The translations under genes were made by a program, and so were the position numbers. The notes beneath the pieces are model-generated. The model did no database searches. It saw nothing but the letters and a program-made list of their open reading frames with translations, and was not told the origin of the DNA. 64,000 bases of DNA from Diphasiastrum complanatum (lineage: Eukaryota; Streptophyta; Lycopodiopsida; Lycopodiales; Lycopodiaceae), in the NCBI GenBank assembly GCA_029204225.1, contig CM055095.1, positions 59,358,865-59,422,864 of the forward strand, given 5' to 3'. Shown piece by piece: positions 1-10,479 of the stretch. Numbering within the stretch: the stretch's first letter is position 1; every line of letters starts with the position of its first letter.

Positions 1-570
1 TAGAGTGCTTCCCATAGATGCATGATTCACAAAAGAAAGATTTCCTATCTAATGAAGAAGAGAAAATCAACTAAATTATTACAACGCATATAAGAAAGTG
101 ATTTTGTATTCACGTGTCCAAATCGACTATGCATGCAATAGAACAACATTGTCATTTACATTTTCATTAGAGATACTAGCTAATGCAACTGAATTAGAGA
201 GTACATAAAGATCTCTAGTGCATGTAGTCAGAGTAGTATCTTCCTCAAATATTGTACACTGCTCAGATAAAAAAGTAACAGTGTAGCCCTCATCAGTTAT
301 CTTAGAGACTGATAACAGGTTCTTTGATAATTGAGGAACGTGAAAGACATTGGGAGCACAAATAGATAGATCGCTGTTGAGGGTGATCTTCACTGCTCCT
401 TTGCCTTCCACGCATATGGTGCTTGAATCTCCGAGGTAGCTGAACTGGTCTCTGTTGTAAGCTATATCCTCGGTAAGCCATGCCTTGCGAGAGGTCATGT
501 GTTGGGTAGCACTGCTATCCAGGTACCAGCTATCACAGTCCTTGTTGCTGCTGTTGTAAGCCATTAACAA
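1..570 (-). pseudogene. Ty1/copia protease and pre-integrase remnant
   Basis: Reading minus from 570 to 127 gives about 147 open residues resembling the copia aspartic protease: WYLDSSATQHMT lies where the family has WYLDSGAS-HMT, followed by FHVPQLSKNLLSVSK. The glycine of the D-[ST]-G catalytic triad is replaced by serine, so the enzyme is probably dead. From 126 to the window edge another frame reads GHVNTKSLSYMRCNNLV, typical of the GAG-pre-integrase segment, so the element continues left beyond the window with at least one frameshift. It lies directly downstream of the gag remnant on the same strand. Family assignment is firm; the exact lineage is not. Confidence 0.8.
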
Positions 571-1422
571 ATGTGTATCATGTTCCTTGAAATCTGTCGT
601 GTTGGAGGAGTCTGGCTGCTGCTATTGTTGCTTCTTTGCATCATTGTAGATGCGGATACGACACTCTTTGATGTCGTAATTAGCTCTCTTGCAATATCTG
701 CAGAAGAGCTTCTTGCGCAGTGCATTATGCTCAACTTGAGTGTGAAGCTTCTGTTGTTGCTACTGCACTTGATTCTTGCCCTTGGAATAGTCTTTCTTCT
801 TGGTGTATAGAGCCATGGATTTATCTTTGATGGACAAGCCGCTAGTCTTTCTCCATATTTCTTCTTGAAGAAGATGACCAATCACCTTTTAAAGAGTGAG
901 GTCGGGCTATGTGGAGATCATCGCCACAAAGTATTCATTCGACTTTGGAAGAGAAGAAAGCAAGGTCATAACGGCATCATCATGTTTAATAGCACGTCCT
1001 ATAGCTGATAACTGATCCATTAAAGATTTGAAGTTGTTATTGTGAGAAGTGATCGCAGTAGAATCAGACATGCTAAGAGTAAAGAAATTTTTTCAAAGAT
1101 GTAATCTATCATGAGTCTCATAGAGACTTGATAACAAATCTAATGCATCCTTAGAGGTTTTGCATGTGGTAACATAGGATATTTGGGAGTCGATCAGATT
1201 GAGTGTCATACATGTTAAGGCCTTGTGATCTTTGATCTTCCATGTCTTTGCTTGATCACCATCTTCTGGTTTCAAGTCTGCACCTTCTACTACATCCCAA
1301 AGATCTCTATCTATCAACATCATTCGGAGTTTTAACTTCCTGTAGAAGTTAGAACCATTGAACTTGTCAATGACTCTAGCTTCATTGTATGATGAAGACG
1401 AAGAGCTACCAAGATGAGACAT
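571..1422 (-). pseudogene. Ty1/copia gag remnant with zinc knuckle
   Basis: The likely start is the ATG at 1422-1420 (MSHLGSSSS...), followed by the copia gag opening IDKFNGSNFYRKLKLRMM and LWDVVEGADLKPEDGD, open to 1093. Gag then continues in shifted frames. At 661-702 a degraded retroviral zinc knuckle CRYCKRANYDIKEC keeps its three cysteines, but the histidine position is tyrosine. A stop follows shortly after the knuckle. Gag would package RNA in virus-like particles; this copy cannot make a full protein. A primer site and LTR-like sequence lie just upstream. Confidence 0.75.
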
Positions 1423-1471
1423 GATAACAATAATACAAATTGGAACAAACTTAATCTCTCGGCTTATTGAG

Positions 1472-1487
1472 TGATGCTCTGGTAACA
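1472..1487 (-). other. Copia primer-binding site (degenerate)
   Basis: Minus-strand TGTTACCAGAGCATCAC resembles the usual plant copia site TGGTATCAGAGC, complementary to the 3' end of initiator tRNA-Met. It sits about 50 bases upstream of the gag ATG and just after an LTR-like end CCATCA. Confidence 0.55.
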
Positions 1488-1490
1488 ATC

Positions 1491-1975
1491 TGATGGGACA
1501 AGGGAGTGCGAAGAACGTGAACGGAGAAGAGAGTAGAAATATTGCAGAACAGCTCTCCCATTGCAATCAGCTGCTAAATGCAAAAACTGTCTAAAGAAAG
1601 TTCATGCTAAATGTAATCACAACTTAAGTGTTCTATTGTCCAACAAGATCTTAAAAATTAATTCATACTCACAAAAACCAGAGTACAATCCACCGAAGAG
1701 ATCAGAAATAGTTTGTGTGTGGTATTACTAGAAATAAAATTTTGTCATAAGTTTAGTTCTGAAATAGATAGAAGAACAGTATGATAACGCGAGTTCCTCA
1801 GGTGTCAAAGATAGCCATGAGGCTCAAATCATACGTCTCATGGACGAAGCATCAAGTAATCTGTGCTTGGATTATCTATTTATAGATTTCATCCTTGTAT
1901 TAACTATATTAAATGTTTGTCACCTAAATAGATAAGCCGTTGTACTTGGAAGCATATGGCTTTTGTGACAACTAT
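1491..1975 (-). repeat. Probable copia 5' LTR (outer end not fixed)
   Basis: The stretch upstream of the primer site on the minus strand has LTR character. It contains a TATA box CTATAAATAG at 1876-1885 (minus) and ends CCATCA at 1491, next to the primer site. The 5' boundary is uncertain: TGTCACAAAAG near 1975 is one possible start, but no matching inverted end was found and the 3' LTR is outside the window. Confidence 0.4.
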
Positions 1976-2183
1976 ACATAGTATATACTGTCAATGAGTT
2001 AGGGATGTTGACGGAGACGAGGACGTCACGAATTCTCTCACTTCGCATTTAACGTGAAGTGGTTGGAAACGTTCCTCGTTCAATATAGACAACCTTCGGC
2101 TATTTTTTTCTCTCTTCAAGATTTTGCGAAAAAGCCAAAGGTGTCCTAAAATAGTTCAACTCTTGAAAATAGATGACCTTCAG

Positions 2184-2283
<100 letters not shown>

Positions 2284-2379
2284 TTTGCAAAAAAAAAACA
2301 ATAGGTGTTTGAAAATAGTTGAACTTTTGAATCAAGACAAGTGTCACAATTTTTGGAAAAATGCGACAAATGCGAAATA

Positions 2380-2505
2380 TGCGACACTTAGTGTTTTTCC
2401 TTCAATTTGCTGAAGTGTTGCATGTTTCGAAGAGTGCAAAAAATGCAAGTTGTGTGACACTTAGTGTATTTCTGCAGACTGTTGCGACACTTAGTGTAAT
2501 TCTAC
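2380..2505. repeat. Three dispersed copies of a GACACTTAGTGT motif
   Basis: Near-identical blocks around 2381, 2454 and 2484 share G(C/T)GACACTTAGTGT followed by a T-rich stretch. Flanking bases (AAATGCGA, AAATGCAA) are also related. The core ACACTTAGTGT is a near-palindrome. No coding sequence was seen here; origin unknown. Confidence 0.6.
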
Positions 2506-2595
2506 AAACTTGTTCTAAATGTTAGTTCTTGGAAGACACTAATAAGATTCTTGGTAAGCTTAGGTACATAAAGAACTCTAGAGAGAGAAAAAACT

Positions 2596-2830
2596 TTAGA
2601 GGATGTAATCATCAATGAAAGTAACAAAACAAGTGGCTCCTCCCTTGCTTGTAGTTGATGAGAAATGCACATCCGAGTGGATTAACTCCAAAGGATGCTT
2701 GCTTTTGATAGAAGATCTTGTAAATGGCTTTTTGTGAGATTTAGCAATAGCACAAGCCTCACAAGGCTTGATCTTCTTGGAGAATGACTTTGGCAAGTGT
2801 TGAAGATGGTCAAGTCTTCAATGATCTTCA
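2596..2830 (-). pseudogene. Ty1/copia integrase zinc-binding fragment
   Basis: On the minus strand, LDHLQHLPKSFSKKIKPCEAC leads into CEACAIAKSHKKPF, then HSDVHFSSTTSKGGA and FVTFIDDY. These are the Cys pair of the HHCC integrase domain, the PF linker and the first catalytic Asp region (HSDV). An in-frame stop precedes the LDHL segment and the piece ends at 2596, so it is only the N-terminal part of integrase. It is separated from the copia at 1-1975 by a microsatellite and may be another element. Confidence 0.75.
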
Positions 2831-3039
2831 AATTATTTAACTTAATATCTGAACTTGAAATATGATATGATTGGTTACCCTTTGCTGGAGATCAGCCGGA
2901 AGCCCGTTGTAGACGTTCTTCAAATAGTTTGGTTGTCTAAGTTATGATTCACCAAGGAGACAACTGTGGGCTTAATTTCCAACACACAGTTAAATTGCAG
3001 CAGCAACCAAACATGAACTTTTTCAAAAAAAAAATTGAA

Positions 3040-5000
3040 TTCGTACACAAGTATCTTATCCGCTTACTTGGTCTTGGTCGCACGAGTTCGTTTCGGCTTT
3101 TGTGTGTCGATCGGATCTGCCTCAGCTTCTAACTCTTTTGCAGTGACTCCAGTTCTCTCTTCAATCGGTCATTCTCAGCCACAACATTGCGAAACTCCTC
3201 ATGGACTTCCACATCGGTGCAACTAAAAATTTGAGAATTGTTGAGATTACCTGAATCAACTTGTTTCCCCTTTCGGTAGGTTAGGATTTTGGCCATCAAG
3301 TTGTTAATATTCTTGAGGGCCTGCACATGTTCTTCGTGTGATTCACACCAGAATATGTAGCCTCCGCCAATTCCTTTAAATCAATCAACTCCTCCTCGAA
3401 CCTATTCTTTTCCTCGTAAAGAGGTTGGAGAAATTCGGCCTTGAAGGTTTCTTGAAGGGACACTTGCACTGCTTCCATTTGGCTGCATCCACCTTGATGG
3501 TGTCTCTATCTGGACAGCATTGCAAGGTGTTGTCGGCACTGATTCTTGCCAACTTTTTTGCATCAAACTGCTCTGCATTCTTCTAGTAGAAGTCTACCTT
3601 ATTTGATAGAGCAATGCGCTCTAAGTCAAATGAAACAATTTGCTTTCTTACAACAGATAGTTTGACTTTGCTCTTGTTCAATTCGGACTGAAGAGACAAA
3701 GAGTAATCATTTGATTTTCGCAATGTAATTTCAAATCTTTTACTACTTTGCTCCATGGCGTTGAGATGTGCCAGGAGCTTCGTCATCTTTTTCTTCAGAT
3801 CTTCGTTCATCGCCTCGAGCTTGGTGACTTTTAGCTCGTACCCTCTCTATATTGCATCTGTGTTACATAGATACATGATCATCTGCTTAACCTTAGGGTT
3901 TACATCAGCCAACCAATCTGGAGTATTTGGCTCTGACGTTCGATCCTTCTGCTCTATCTCTTCGAATACATCTTCTGTGTCGGGGGCAATAGCAGCAACT
4001 ACGGTAGTGGTGTCGACAGGAACGTCAGTGGCATGGTCAGAAACTTCCTGGACCTGCTCAATTCGATAAGCTGCAGTGTCCTAGTTGTCATCCTTGTTCT
4101 CTGCGTCTTCCATGGTAGTGTCGACCCTAGCATCTGATACATCAACATCAATAGGCGCAGATTTCTGTGTAGCTATGCTGCCTCAACATCGACAATCTCA
4201 ATGGAACTAAGATCGACTTGTTGTGGAGCTGCAAGTGTGGTCTTCCTCCTCTCAAGCAATGCCAGCTCCCCTGCTGATAGGATAGCAAAATGTTGACACA
4301 GATGGGAGAGGTGTGCTGCATAGGCTGCATATTTGCCATGCTTCATCGACCTATGGAAGCCTTCGAAGGCGATGGCTGCAAATTTGATTTGCTCCTCTTT
4401 AATGGCTGAGAGCAGATACCCAATATTGGTCACTGCAATGGTTGCATCCGTGTTTGTTACAAACAGAACTTGCTTGCAATACTTGCAAAATTTTCTAAGG
4501 GCCGCATTTCTGAGCAAAGAGATCTTATACTCTTTGCTCGGCATGAAAAAAATTTCTTGAAACAAGTTTGCCTCATCCACATCCTCCCTGGATAGTGCTC
4601 GAGGTATAGTCCTGTCAGAAGGCAGGTGGAGAGCAGCTGCAAAAATTGCTTATGTGATGTCCATTCTTACACCTCAGACTTGCGATGAAACTACAGCGTC
4701 CGTAACTACAATCATTCCTTGTATGAATTCGTTGCTTACATTAACACGAACTAATGACGGATCAACTGCTAAGGCGTAGCCAAGTCCGCAACGTTCCGCC
4801 AGCATCTAAAATTCTTCCTGATTCAATCTGCTACGAACCTTCCAATTTACATTAGCTGGTATCGCGTGGACTGAGAGGAAGCCATTGCTTAGGATTGCAA
4901 AATCAACAGCTTGGTTGATCGCAAGTAAGCAGCAATTGATCGCAAAAGATAGCGGTTGCGCACCGAGAACAAGTAAACAAGCATAAAACTTGGAAGCTTG
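3040..5000 (-). pseudogene. Decayed coiled-coil ORF of unknown family, downstream of gypsy integrase
   Basis: A long minus-strand frame can be followed from about 5000 to 3130. Its N-terminal half (5000-4173) is one frame broken by three stops, with segments such as KFYACLLVLGAQPLSFA and NAALRKFCKYCKQVLFVTN, FAAIAFEGFHRSMKHGKYAA and AAHLSHLCQHFAIL. An acidic linker follows (near 4100-3900), then a strongly helical part (3810-3129) with heptad-like stretches such as LKKKMTKLLAHLNAME and ENDRLKRELESLQ, with further frame changes. It lies about 430 bases downstream of gypsy integrase on the same strand, where some plant gypsy elements carry an extra ORF. No family was recognised; position is the only hint of function. 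Confidence 0.5.
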
Positions 5001-5429
5001 ATCGCGAGCGCTGATGAGATAAATAAAAAATGACATGAAACTCAGTGTAAGTAGCAAAACGGTCAAAAAATCAGTAATAAAGGTGGCACATGGTTTTATG
5101 TGTACACCTGTCAACACAAAGACGTTCGCCATCATGCAATAACTAAGGGTCCAACATATAATCGATGAAATAATTATAGTATAAATAGACTTAGCTATCT
5201 GGTACTATGAAATATTCTCTTATGATACCGAATGCTCGGGATAAAAAAAAATGAACAATCAGATGTAACTTATCCGATATATTGGCCAATGTTATGAACG
5301 AACAATCGGGATAGATAAAACATAATAATAAAAAAATAATAAATAAAGAGAAATAAATAAATTAACTAAATAAAATAAAACGGAATAGAAAAATTAAATC
5401 AAAAAAGGAAAAAACACGTAATATTTCTT
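5001..5429. other. AT-rich non-coding stretch
   Basis: Contains A-rich runs (AATAAATAAATTAACTAAATAA-type around 5330-5400). The minus frame upstream of 5000 is hydrophobic but shows no family motif. Nothing functional was seen. Confidence 0.5.
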
Positions 5430-6480
5430 TACGTGAGAACCATTTACTCTTGTAGGCTGCAAATTTCCTTGTAAATCTACTAGCTGAAGGGGTCCATTAT
5501 CAAAGATTTCAACTACTTTGTACGGACCCATCCAATGAGTATGTAACTTTCCAAGAAACTTGATATGTCAGTTATCATACAGAAGAGCAAAGTCTCCCTC
5601 GCGTAAAACGACATTTCTTATCATAGTGTCAAAGGCTCTCTTTTGGCTTAACTGGATCTTTGTCGTATCGATCAATGCTTGTTTATGACTCTCTGCTAGT
5701 TTTCCAATTACTAAGAACTTTTTGTCTATGCTCGATTGTTCGTCAAACCTAGTTTTGACTTGTACACGATATGTCGGTACTTCAAATTCTATCGGCAATA
5801 TTGGGTGCATGCCGTAAGTCAAATAAAATGGAGTTTTTTTTGTAGTCACCTTTTCGGCATTCCTATATGCCCATAGGACAGATGGTAATTTTTAGTCCCA
5901 ATCATATGCATGCGTTGTGGTGATCTTATTTAGGATTTTACATAAAATACCATTGACTCGTTCTTGAGTTGTACAAAGTGGTTTTTCGGTGCTTAATCAT
6001 AAAATGCTTAGTAAGCATGCGTATTGTATCATTTAAGAAAGGTGTACCTCTATCGCTTACTAGCTCCAATGGACAACCATAACGGGTTATAATGTTTTGA
6101 AATTCTGCAACAATTTTTGCATCATTCCTTTTCGTCGCTTCCGCTCGACCATCTTAGTCAGTTGCTACAAGGATATAACTCCTTTTGGTATAGCGAGTGA
6201 CAAGCTTTATCGGTCCAACAAAGTCAATGCCAGTACATTGAAGGAGTTAGTTTCCCAACTCTTTGACAAGGATCACAGGTTTTTACAAATGCTGCAACAC
6301 ATCTTTGTATATCGTTAGCCACCACCACTTGGCGTTTAAGATCTTTTTCACAGTATTGACTACTGCAAAGTGTCCACTTGCATCTTCTGAATGCATGGCT
6401 CTAATGACCTTTGGTATATCGATTAATTCAAGACATCTACGAAGCTCTTCATCAGGTCCCATTTTATATAGTACGTTATT
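5430..6480 (-). pseudogene. Ty3/gypsy integrase remnant (no chromodomain)
   Basis: The minus strand carries, in broken frames, the integrase order: the Cys pair of the H2C2 finger (CDPCQRVGKLTP near 6270-6240), core pieces (VATD, ITRYGCPLELVSDRGTPF near 6080-6030) and a cleaner C-terminal part from 5849 to 5568 (TPFYLTYGMHPILPIEFEV). A stop at 5567 interrupts the tail, which continues as HTHWMGPYKVVEIFDNGPLQ and VNGSHVKKYY to about 5430. The tail ends without a chromodomain, unlike the chromovirus at 60560-61035. The RNase H piece at 6585-7100 lies upstream on the same strand. Confidence 0.75.
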
Positions 6481-6584
6481 CCTTATCGTATACAGCGCAA
6501 CTTTATGTTGGAATACCGTCTTTTGTAAAAAAGAAGTGGATAATTTTGATTTTGAAGATATTTGACAATGTCACCATATAATGA

Positions 6585-7100
6585 TTATTCAGCAGATAAT
6601 AACATAATGTTTTCATCAGGGAAATCATCACTTAAATTTTTAGTTACGGATTCTATATTTAAGCAAAATAGATAGTCTGCGTTAGTGTGGTACTTCCCTT
6701 GACGTACCTCCACTTGATAATGAAATTCCTGCAACAGATAAACCCATCTAGCTATTCGTCCCGAAATATTTGGTTTAGTAACCAAATGTTTTAGCGAATA
6801 ATGGTCGACATGGAAGATAAAGGAATACCCCAGCAAATAGTGTCGAAACTTCTTCATTAAGAAAATTATTCCAAGTCCTTCACTTTTGCTAAATAATTCT
6901 TTTCTGAGATGCTCTGCATAATAGACAAGATAGTCTCATTTCTCATCATTTTTCTGACTTACGGTAACTCCAATTGCGAATGATGAAACATCCACAGAAA
7001 TATGAAATGTCCTTACCCAATCAAGACGTCTCAAAATTGGGGTGTTCAAGAGTTTCTGCTTCAGCGACTTGAACGATTGTTGACAGTCAACATACCATTC
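6585..7100 (-). pseudogene. Ty3/gypsy RT connection and RNase H remnant
   Basis: From about 7100 the minus strand reads CQQSFKSLKQKLLNTPIL then TFHISVDVSSFAIGVTVSQ, the start of gypsy RNase H with its first Asp. After a frame break it continues 6857-6585 as KFRHYLLGYSFIFHVDHYSLKHL then RIARWVYLLQEFHYQVEVRQGK, the classic late RNase H block. The expected N-A-D-x-L-S motif is present as NADYLF. The 5' pol part (most of RT) is missing; at about 7100 the sequence switches to a copia element in the same reading frame. Confidence 0.75.
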
Positions 7101-8521
7101 ATAATAAATGTCACTTGGAAGACCTATCACAATCTTCTTCCTAGCCATTACCTCCAATGACTTGAAGTTGAGGTGTCCCATCCTTTTATGCCAAACCTCT
7201 TGAATAGGTATTTGCTCCATTGCAACAAATCCAACTTGGTTAGCAACAACACATCCAACTTGGTTAACAATAACACAAGCATCTAGTTTGAACAACTTCC
7301 CTTGCGTTTTACCTTTTCCAATCACGACATCTTTCCTTTTGATCAAACAAGCATCTCCATCAAACTCCACCTTGAGGCCTCAATACTTAGCATTTGACTC
7401 ACACTAAGCAAATTCTTGGTCATAGATGGAATAAACAAGACATCCTCCAAATGAACATTCCTATTTGTAGAAATAGAAATAGCAATTGTGCCAATCCCTT
7501 TGATTGCACACTCACCATTATTGTAGATCACCCTCTTGTCATTTCCATATGCCAACAACGAAGTGAAGTACTCTTTGTGAAAGGTCATGTGTGAACTGGC
7601 TCCACTATCAATCCACCAAGGATCTAGATGTCCATCATTAGCAACCATACATGAAGACATCACAAAAGCATCATCATTTGCATCTTGAACATCCAAACCA
7701 TCCTCATCAAGAGTAAGATTACCTTGCTTGTCTCCTTGATCTCTCTTCTTCTTGTAGAATTCACATGCAAAGTGTCCTTTGATGCCACAATAGAAGCACT
7801 TGAGCTTTGATCTGTCCTTCTTTTTGCCACTTGAAGAAGCATCCACTTGATCTTGCCCTTTAGACCACTTACTTTTGGTTTTGCCCTGGAATTTGCCCTT
7901 TGTGAACATAGCATCCTCTTGAAGTGTCGATGTAGGTCCACCTCTTGCTTGAAGCCTATATTCCTCATTGATCAAGATCTCTTGAAGATCCAACAAACTT
8001 GGCAAAGTCTTTTGAATAGCAATACTTTGAACAATGTTAGCATGAGCATCCAACAAGCCATTAAGAATCACTTGAATAAGCTCTCCTTCCTTAATGCTTT
8101 CATCAATGCAAGCCAACTCATCATTCACTGCTTTCATCCTCAAAACAAAAGTACTTGGACTTTCTTCATTCTTTTGCAAACAAGAAAAGATTTGCCTTCT
8201 TAGAGTCAAAACTCTAGAAGCAGACTTGGATTCATAAAGCTTTTTCAATGAATTCCAAGCTTCCAAAGATGATGTGCACATATGAACTTCCTTGAGAAGC
8301 TCATTGGTAACATTCATCTTTATCATGTGTAGAGCCTTTTTGGCCCTCTTGTCATACCTCACTTGATCTTGTTGTGTTGCTGATCTCTCCTCCAAACCTA
8401 CAACAATATCCAAAACATCATTCATCTCAAGAAGTGACTCCATCCTCACTTTCCACAATGAATAGTTACTTGATGTAAGCCTATCATTGGCTTCCAACAT
8501 GACTCCAATTGAGGTTGCCAT
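7100..8521 (-). pseudogene. Ty1/copia gag-protease-pre-integrase, 3' truncated
   Basis: The ATG at 8521 opens 392 residues: gag opening LEANDRLTSSNYSLWKVRM, UBN2-type middle (LYESKSASRVLTLRRQ), zinc knuckle CFYCGIKGHFACEF with its last Cys replaced by Phe, protease WWIDSGASSHMT with the D-S-G triad intact, then KNLLSVSQMLS. A frameshift at about 7380 moves the frame, which goes on as FDGDACLIKRK, GKLFKLDACVIV and WHKRMGHLNFKSLEVMARKK (pre-integrase). At about 7100 the copia sequence stops and gypsy RNase H follows in frame. The upstream leader, primer site and LTR are intact, making this the best-preserved 5' half of a copia here. Confidence 0.85.
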
Positions 8522-9100
8522 GTAGCAATGAATTGATCTTCTTTTTCAACCTATTTCAATGCACAAAGCACTCCTTTGAACAACAAAAATTGCTTTCAAA
8601 AGAAATCACCAAGATTTGAATCTATCACAGAAATTCTCTTCTAGCACTTATACCAAGCAAATCAGCACATAGAATCACAGAATCTTGATCAAAATATGAT
8701 CTATCCTCAATCTGATAACTTTTGCCACTTCCTAAGATTGAAACACACTCAAATGAAGTCCAGAAACCTCACTATCTAGAGATCCAATCAAAATTAGGGT
8801 TTTGACAAAATCACAAAAAATTGACTATTCCAAATCTACATGCAAATGCTGAAAATTTGATATGCAATCTATTAGCCACCACTAAGGCTAATCCAATGAT
8901 CCAAAAATCGGCCGAATCGAGTATGTGAAATCCAAAAACTAAAATTGATCAAGTTTATAGACCTATGTAGAGTTTTGATCTACAAAAGATCCAATCTACA
9001 AAAGCAAAAAACTCGATTTTGGTGTATACCCTCTAGCATGCTCTAGACTTGATATCTTCACCAAATCATTGATAGATCTGATTTCCTCCTTCATAACCTG
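8522..9100 (-). other. Copia 5' leader between primer site and gag
   Basis: About 580 bases without an open frame, between the primer site (9101-9120) and the gag ATG at 8521. The copia genomic RNA would carry its packaging signal here. No distinct motif was recognised. Confidence 0.6.
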
Positions 9101-9120
9101 AAACACAAGCTCTAATACCA
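9101..9120 (-). other. Copia primer-binding site
   Basis: Minus-strand TGGTATTAGAGCTTGTGTTT matches the start of the plant copia primer site complementary to initiator tRNA-Met. It lies two bases beyond the LTR end at 9123. Confidence 0.8.
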
Positions 9121-9122
9121 TC

Positions 9123-9737
9123 TGAAAGTTTTCAGATCCTTAAGATCCAATCAACCTGAAAGATCTTTGGTTAGAAAGAAAAATACACTACCAATCTCAC
9201 CAATGTAGAAAAATCAGCATCTACACACAAAATGAGATGCAAACACTAATATGGCCATTTTTATCCATACAAAACCAGCAAGCTACCAAATTTCACACGT
9301 GTGGATCCGAAAATAGCAATTATAGATCATTCTACACATAAAATTGCATGCAATCACAAGTATAGTGCACCAATGGATAGTAGAACCCAAGAGAACCATG
9401 TGTAAGCATGAAATGAGATAGAGAATAGAGAAGATCACTCTCTCCACGAGTTACGTCCTTTTATAGTAGGTCCAAATCCTATTTGACCACTTGGCTTTCC
9501 CTCCAAAATGATAACCCTACTATTTTTGGGTCTAGATTCAATGTACTTAACTATTCAAATTTGAATCTCCTAAAACTCGCCTCCAAACTTTTCCACACTT
9601 TCAAAAAAGTGTTTATTCAAATGAAATTTACACTAATGAACTTTGAAAAGTTATTCTCTAAGTCTAAAACAAGTTTTGGCCTCAATATGCCAAATATGGA
9701 AATATTGACAAAATGATCAAACTAGTTGAATCTTTCA
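9123..9737 (-). repeat. Copia 5' LTR, 615 bp, TGAAAG...CTTTCA
   Basis: Read on the minus strand it begins TGAAAGATTCAACTAG at 9737 and ends AAAACTTTCA at 9123. This gives a 6-bp perfect terminal inverted repeat and the TG...CA ends of an LTR. A TATA box lies at 9458-9465 and the primer site follows after two bases. The matching 3' LTR is absent. The LTR start abuts a gypsy integrase remnant, so the copia inserted into that gypsy or was joined to it. Confidence 0.8.
9458..9465 (-). promoter_or_regulatory. LTR promoter TATA box
   Basis: Minus-strand TATAAAAG inside the 615-bp LTR, about 340 bases upstream of the LTR 3' end, placed as expected for a U3 promoter. Confidence 0.7.
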
Positions 9738-9739
9738 CA

Positions 9740-10463
9740 CTCTGTTGTGCTATGCGTACGGATGGTATTAAAAATTCAATTGGCATGAGAACATCTTGAC
9801 CATGAACTAGTTGAAAGGGTGTTTAGTACAGAGAATCTTATTGGAAGATTCAGCTTGGCCCTTCTCTCTATGGAGTACTAAAGCGGTGTATAACAAAAAA
9901 ATCTTCCAACAAATACTTTATCGTTTGATTTACAAAGTGTGTACCCCGGTCACTGACAATCTCGATCGGACATCCAAATCTGATAATAATATTCCCATAG
10001 AGAAACTTGGCCATAGTTTTCGCATCAGCAACTTTGACAGCTTTGGCTTCAACCCACTTGGTCATATAGTCAGTTGCTACGGTAATGTATCTGGCTTGAG
10101 ATCCTCGTGCCGCAGGATGAATAGGTCCAACATAATCCAACAGTCCCCATTTCTCAAATGGTGTTTGCAATAAAACCGGATGTAAGTATTCATAATTCTG
10201 TTTCCAGGCCGTCGTGCTCACTGGCAAACATCACATGTTTGAATATAATTTTCTATGTCCTTATGAAACGTAGGCCACCAACAACCTGATTGCAAAAGTT
10301 TGCAAATAGTAATATTTGTAGAGAAGTGTCCTCCACCCACGCATGTGAAAACGATTAATTCAGGTATTTCACGTGGCAAAATGCATCTACATAGAATATT
10401 GTCAGATCCACGACGATACAATTGTCCTGCAATCAATTGATAAGGTTGAGCCTTATGAATCAA
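9740..10463 (-). pseudogene. Ty3/gypsy integrase remnant, second copy
   Basis: From 10463 the minus strand reads an H2C2 finger (HFSTNITICKLLQSGCWWP and TCDVCQ), then in a shifted frame from 10227 the core: LLDYVGPI with the first Asp region, YITVATDYMTKWVEAKAV, RFGCPIEIVSDRGTHFVNQ with the second Asp. After about 9868 the frame breaks: GQAESSNKIL is followed by shortened, shifted C-terminal sequence up to 9740. It is more complete than the copy at 5430-6480 and different in sequence, so it is a separate element. A plus-strand gypsy gag begins 20 bases away, back to back. Confidence 0.8.
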
Positions 10464-10479
10464 TTGCTTCTTCTGTACT

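Noticed and set aside
4806-5135. Hydrophobic N-terminus as an envelope-like membrane segment
   Set aside because: The hydrophobic part lies upstream of the recognisable frame and could be chance AT-rich translation; there is no signal or fusion motif.
6097-6565. Plus-strand frames
   Set aside because: Antisense to the gypsy integrase finger and core read on the minus strand.
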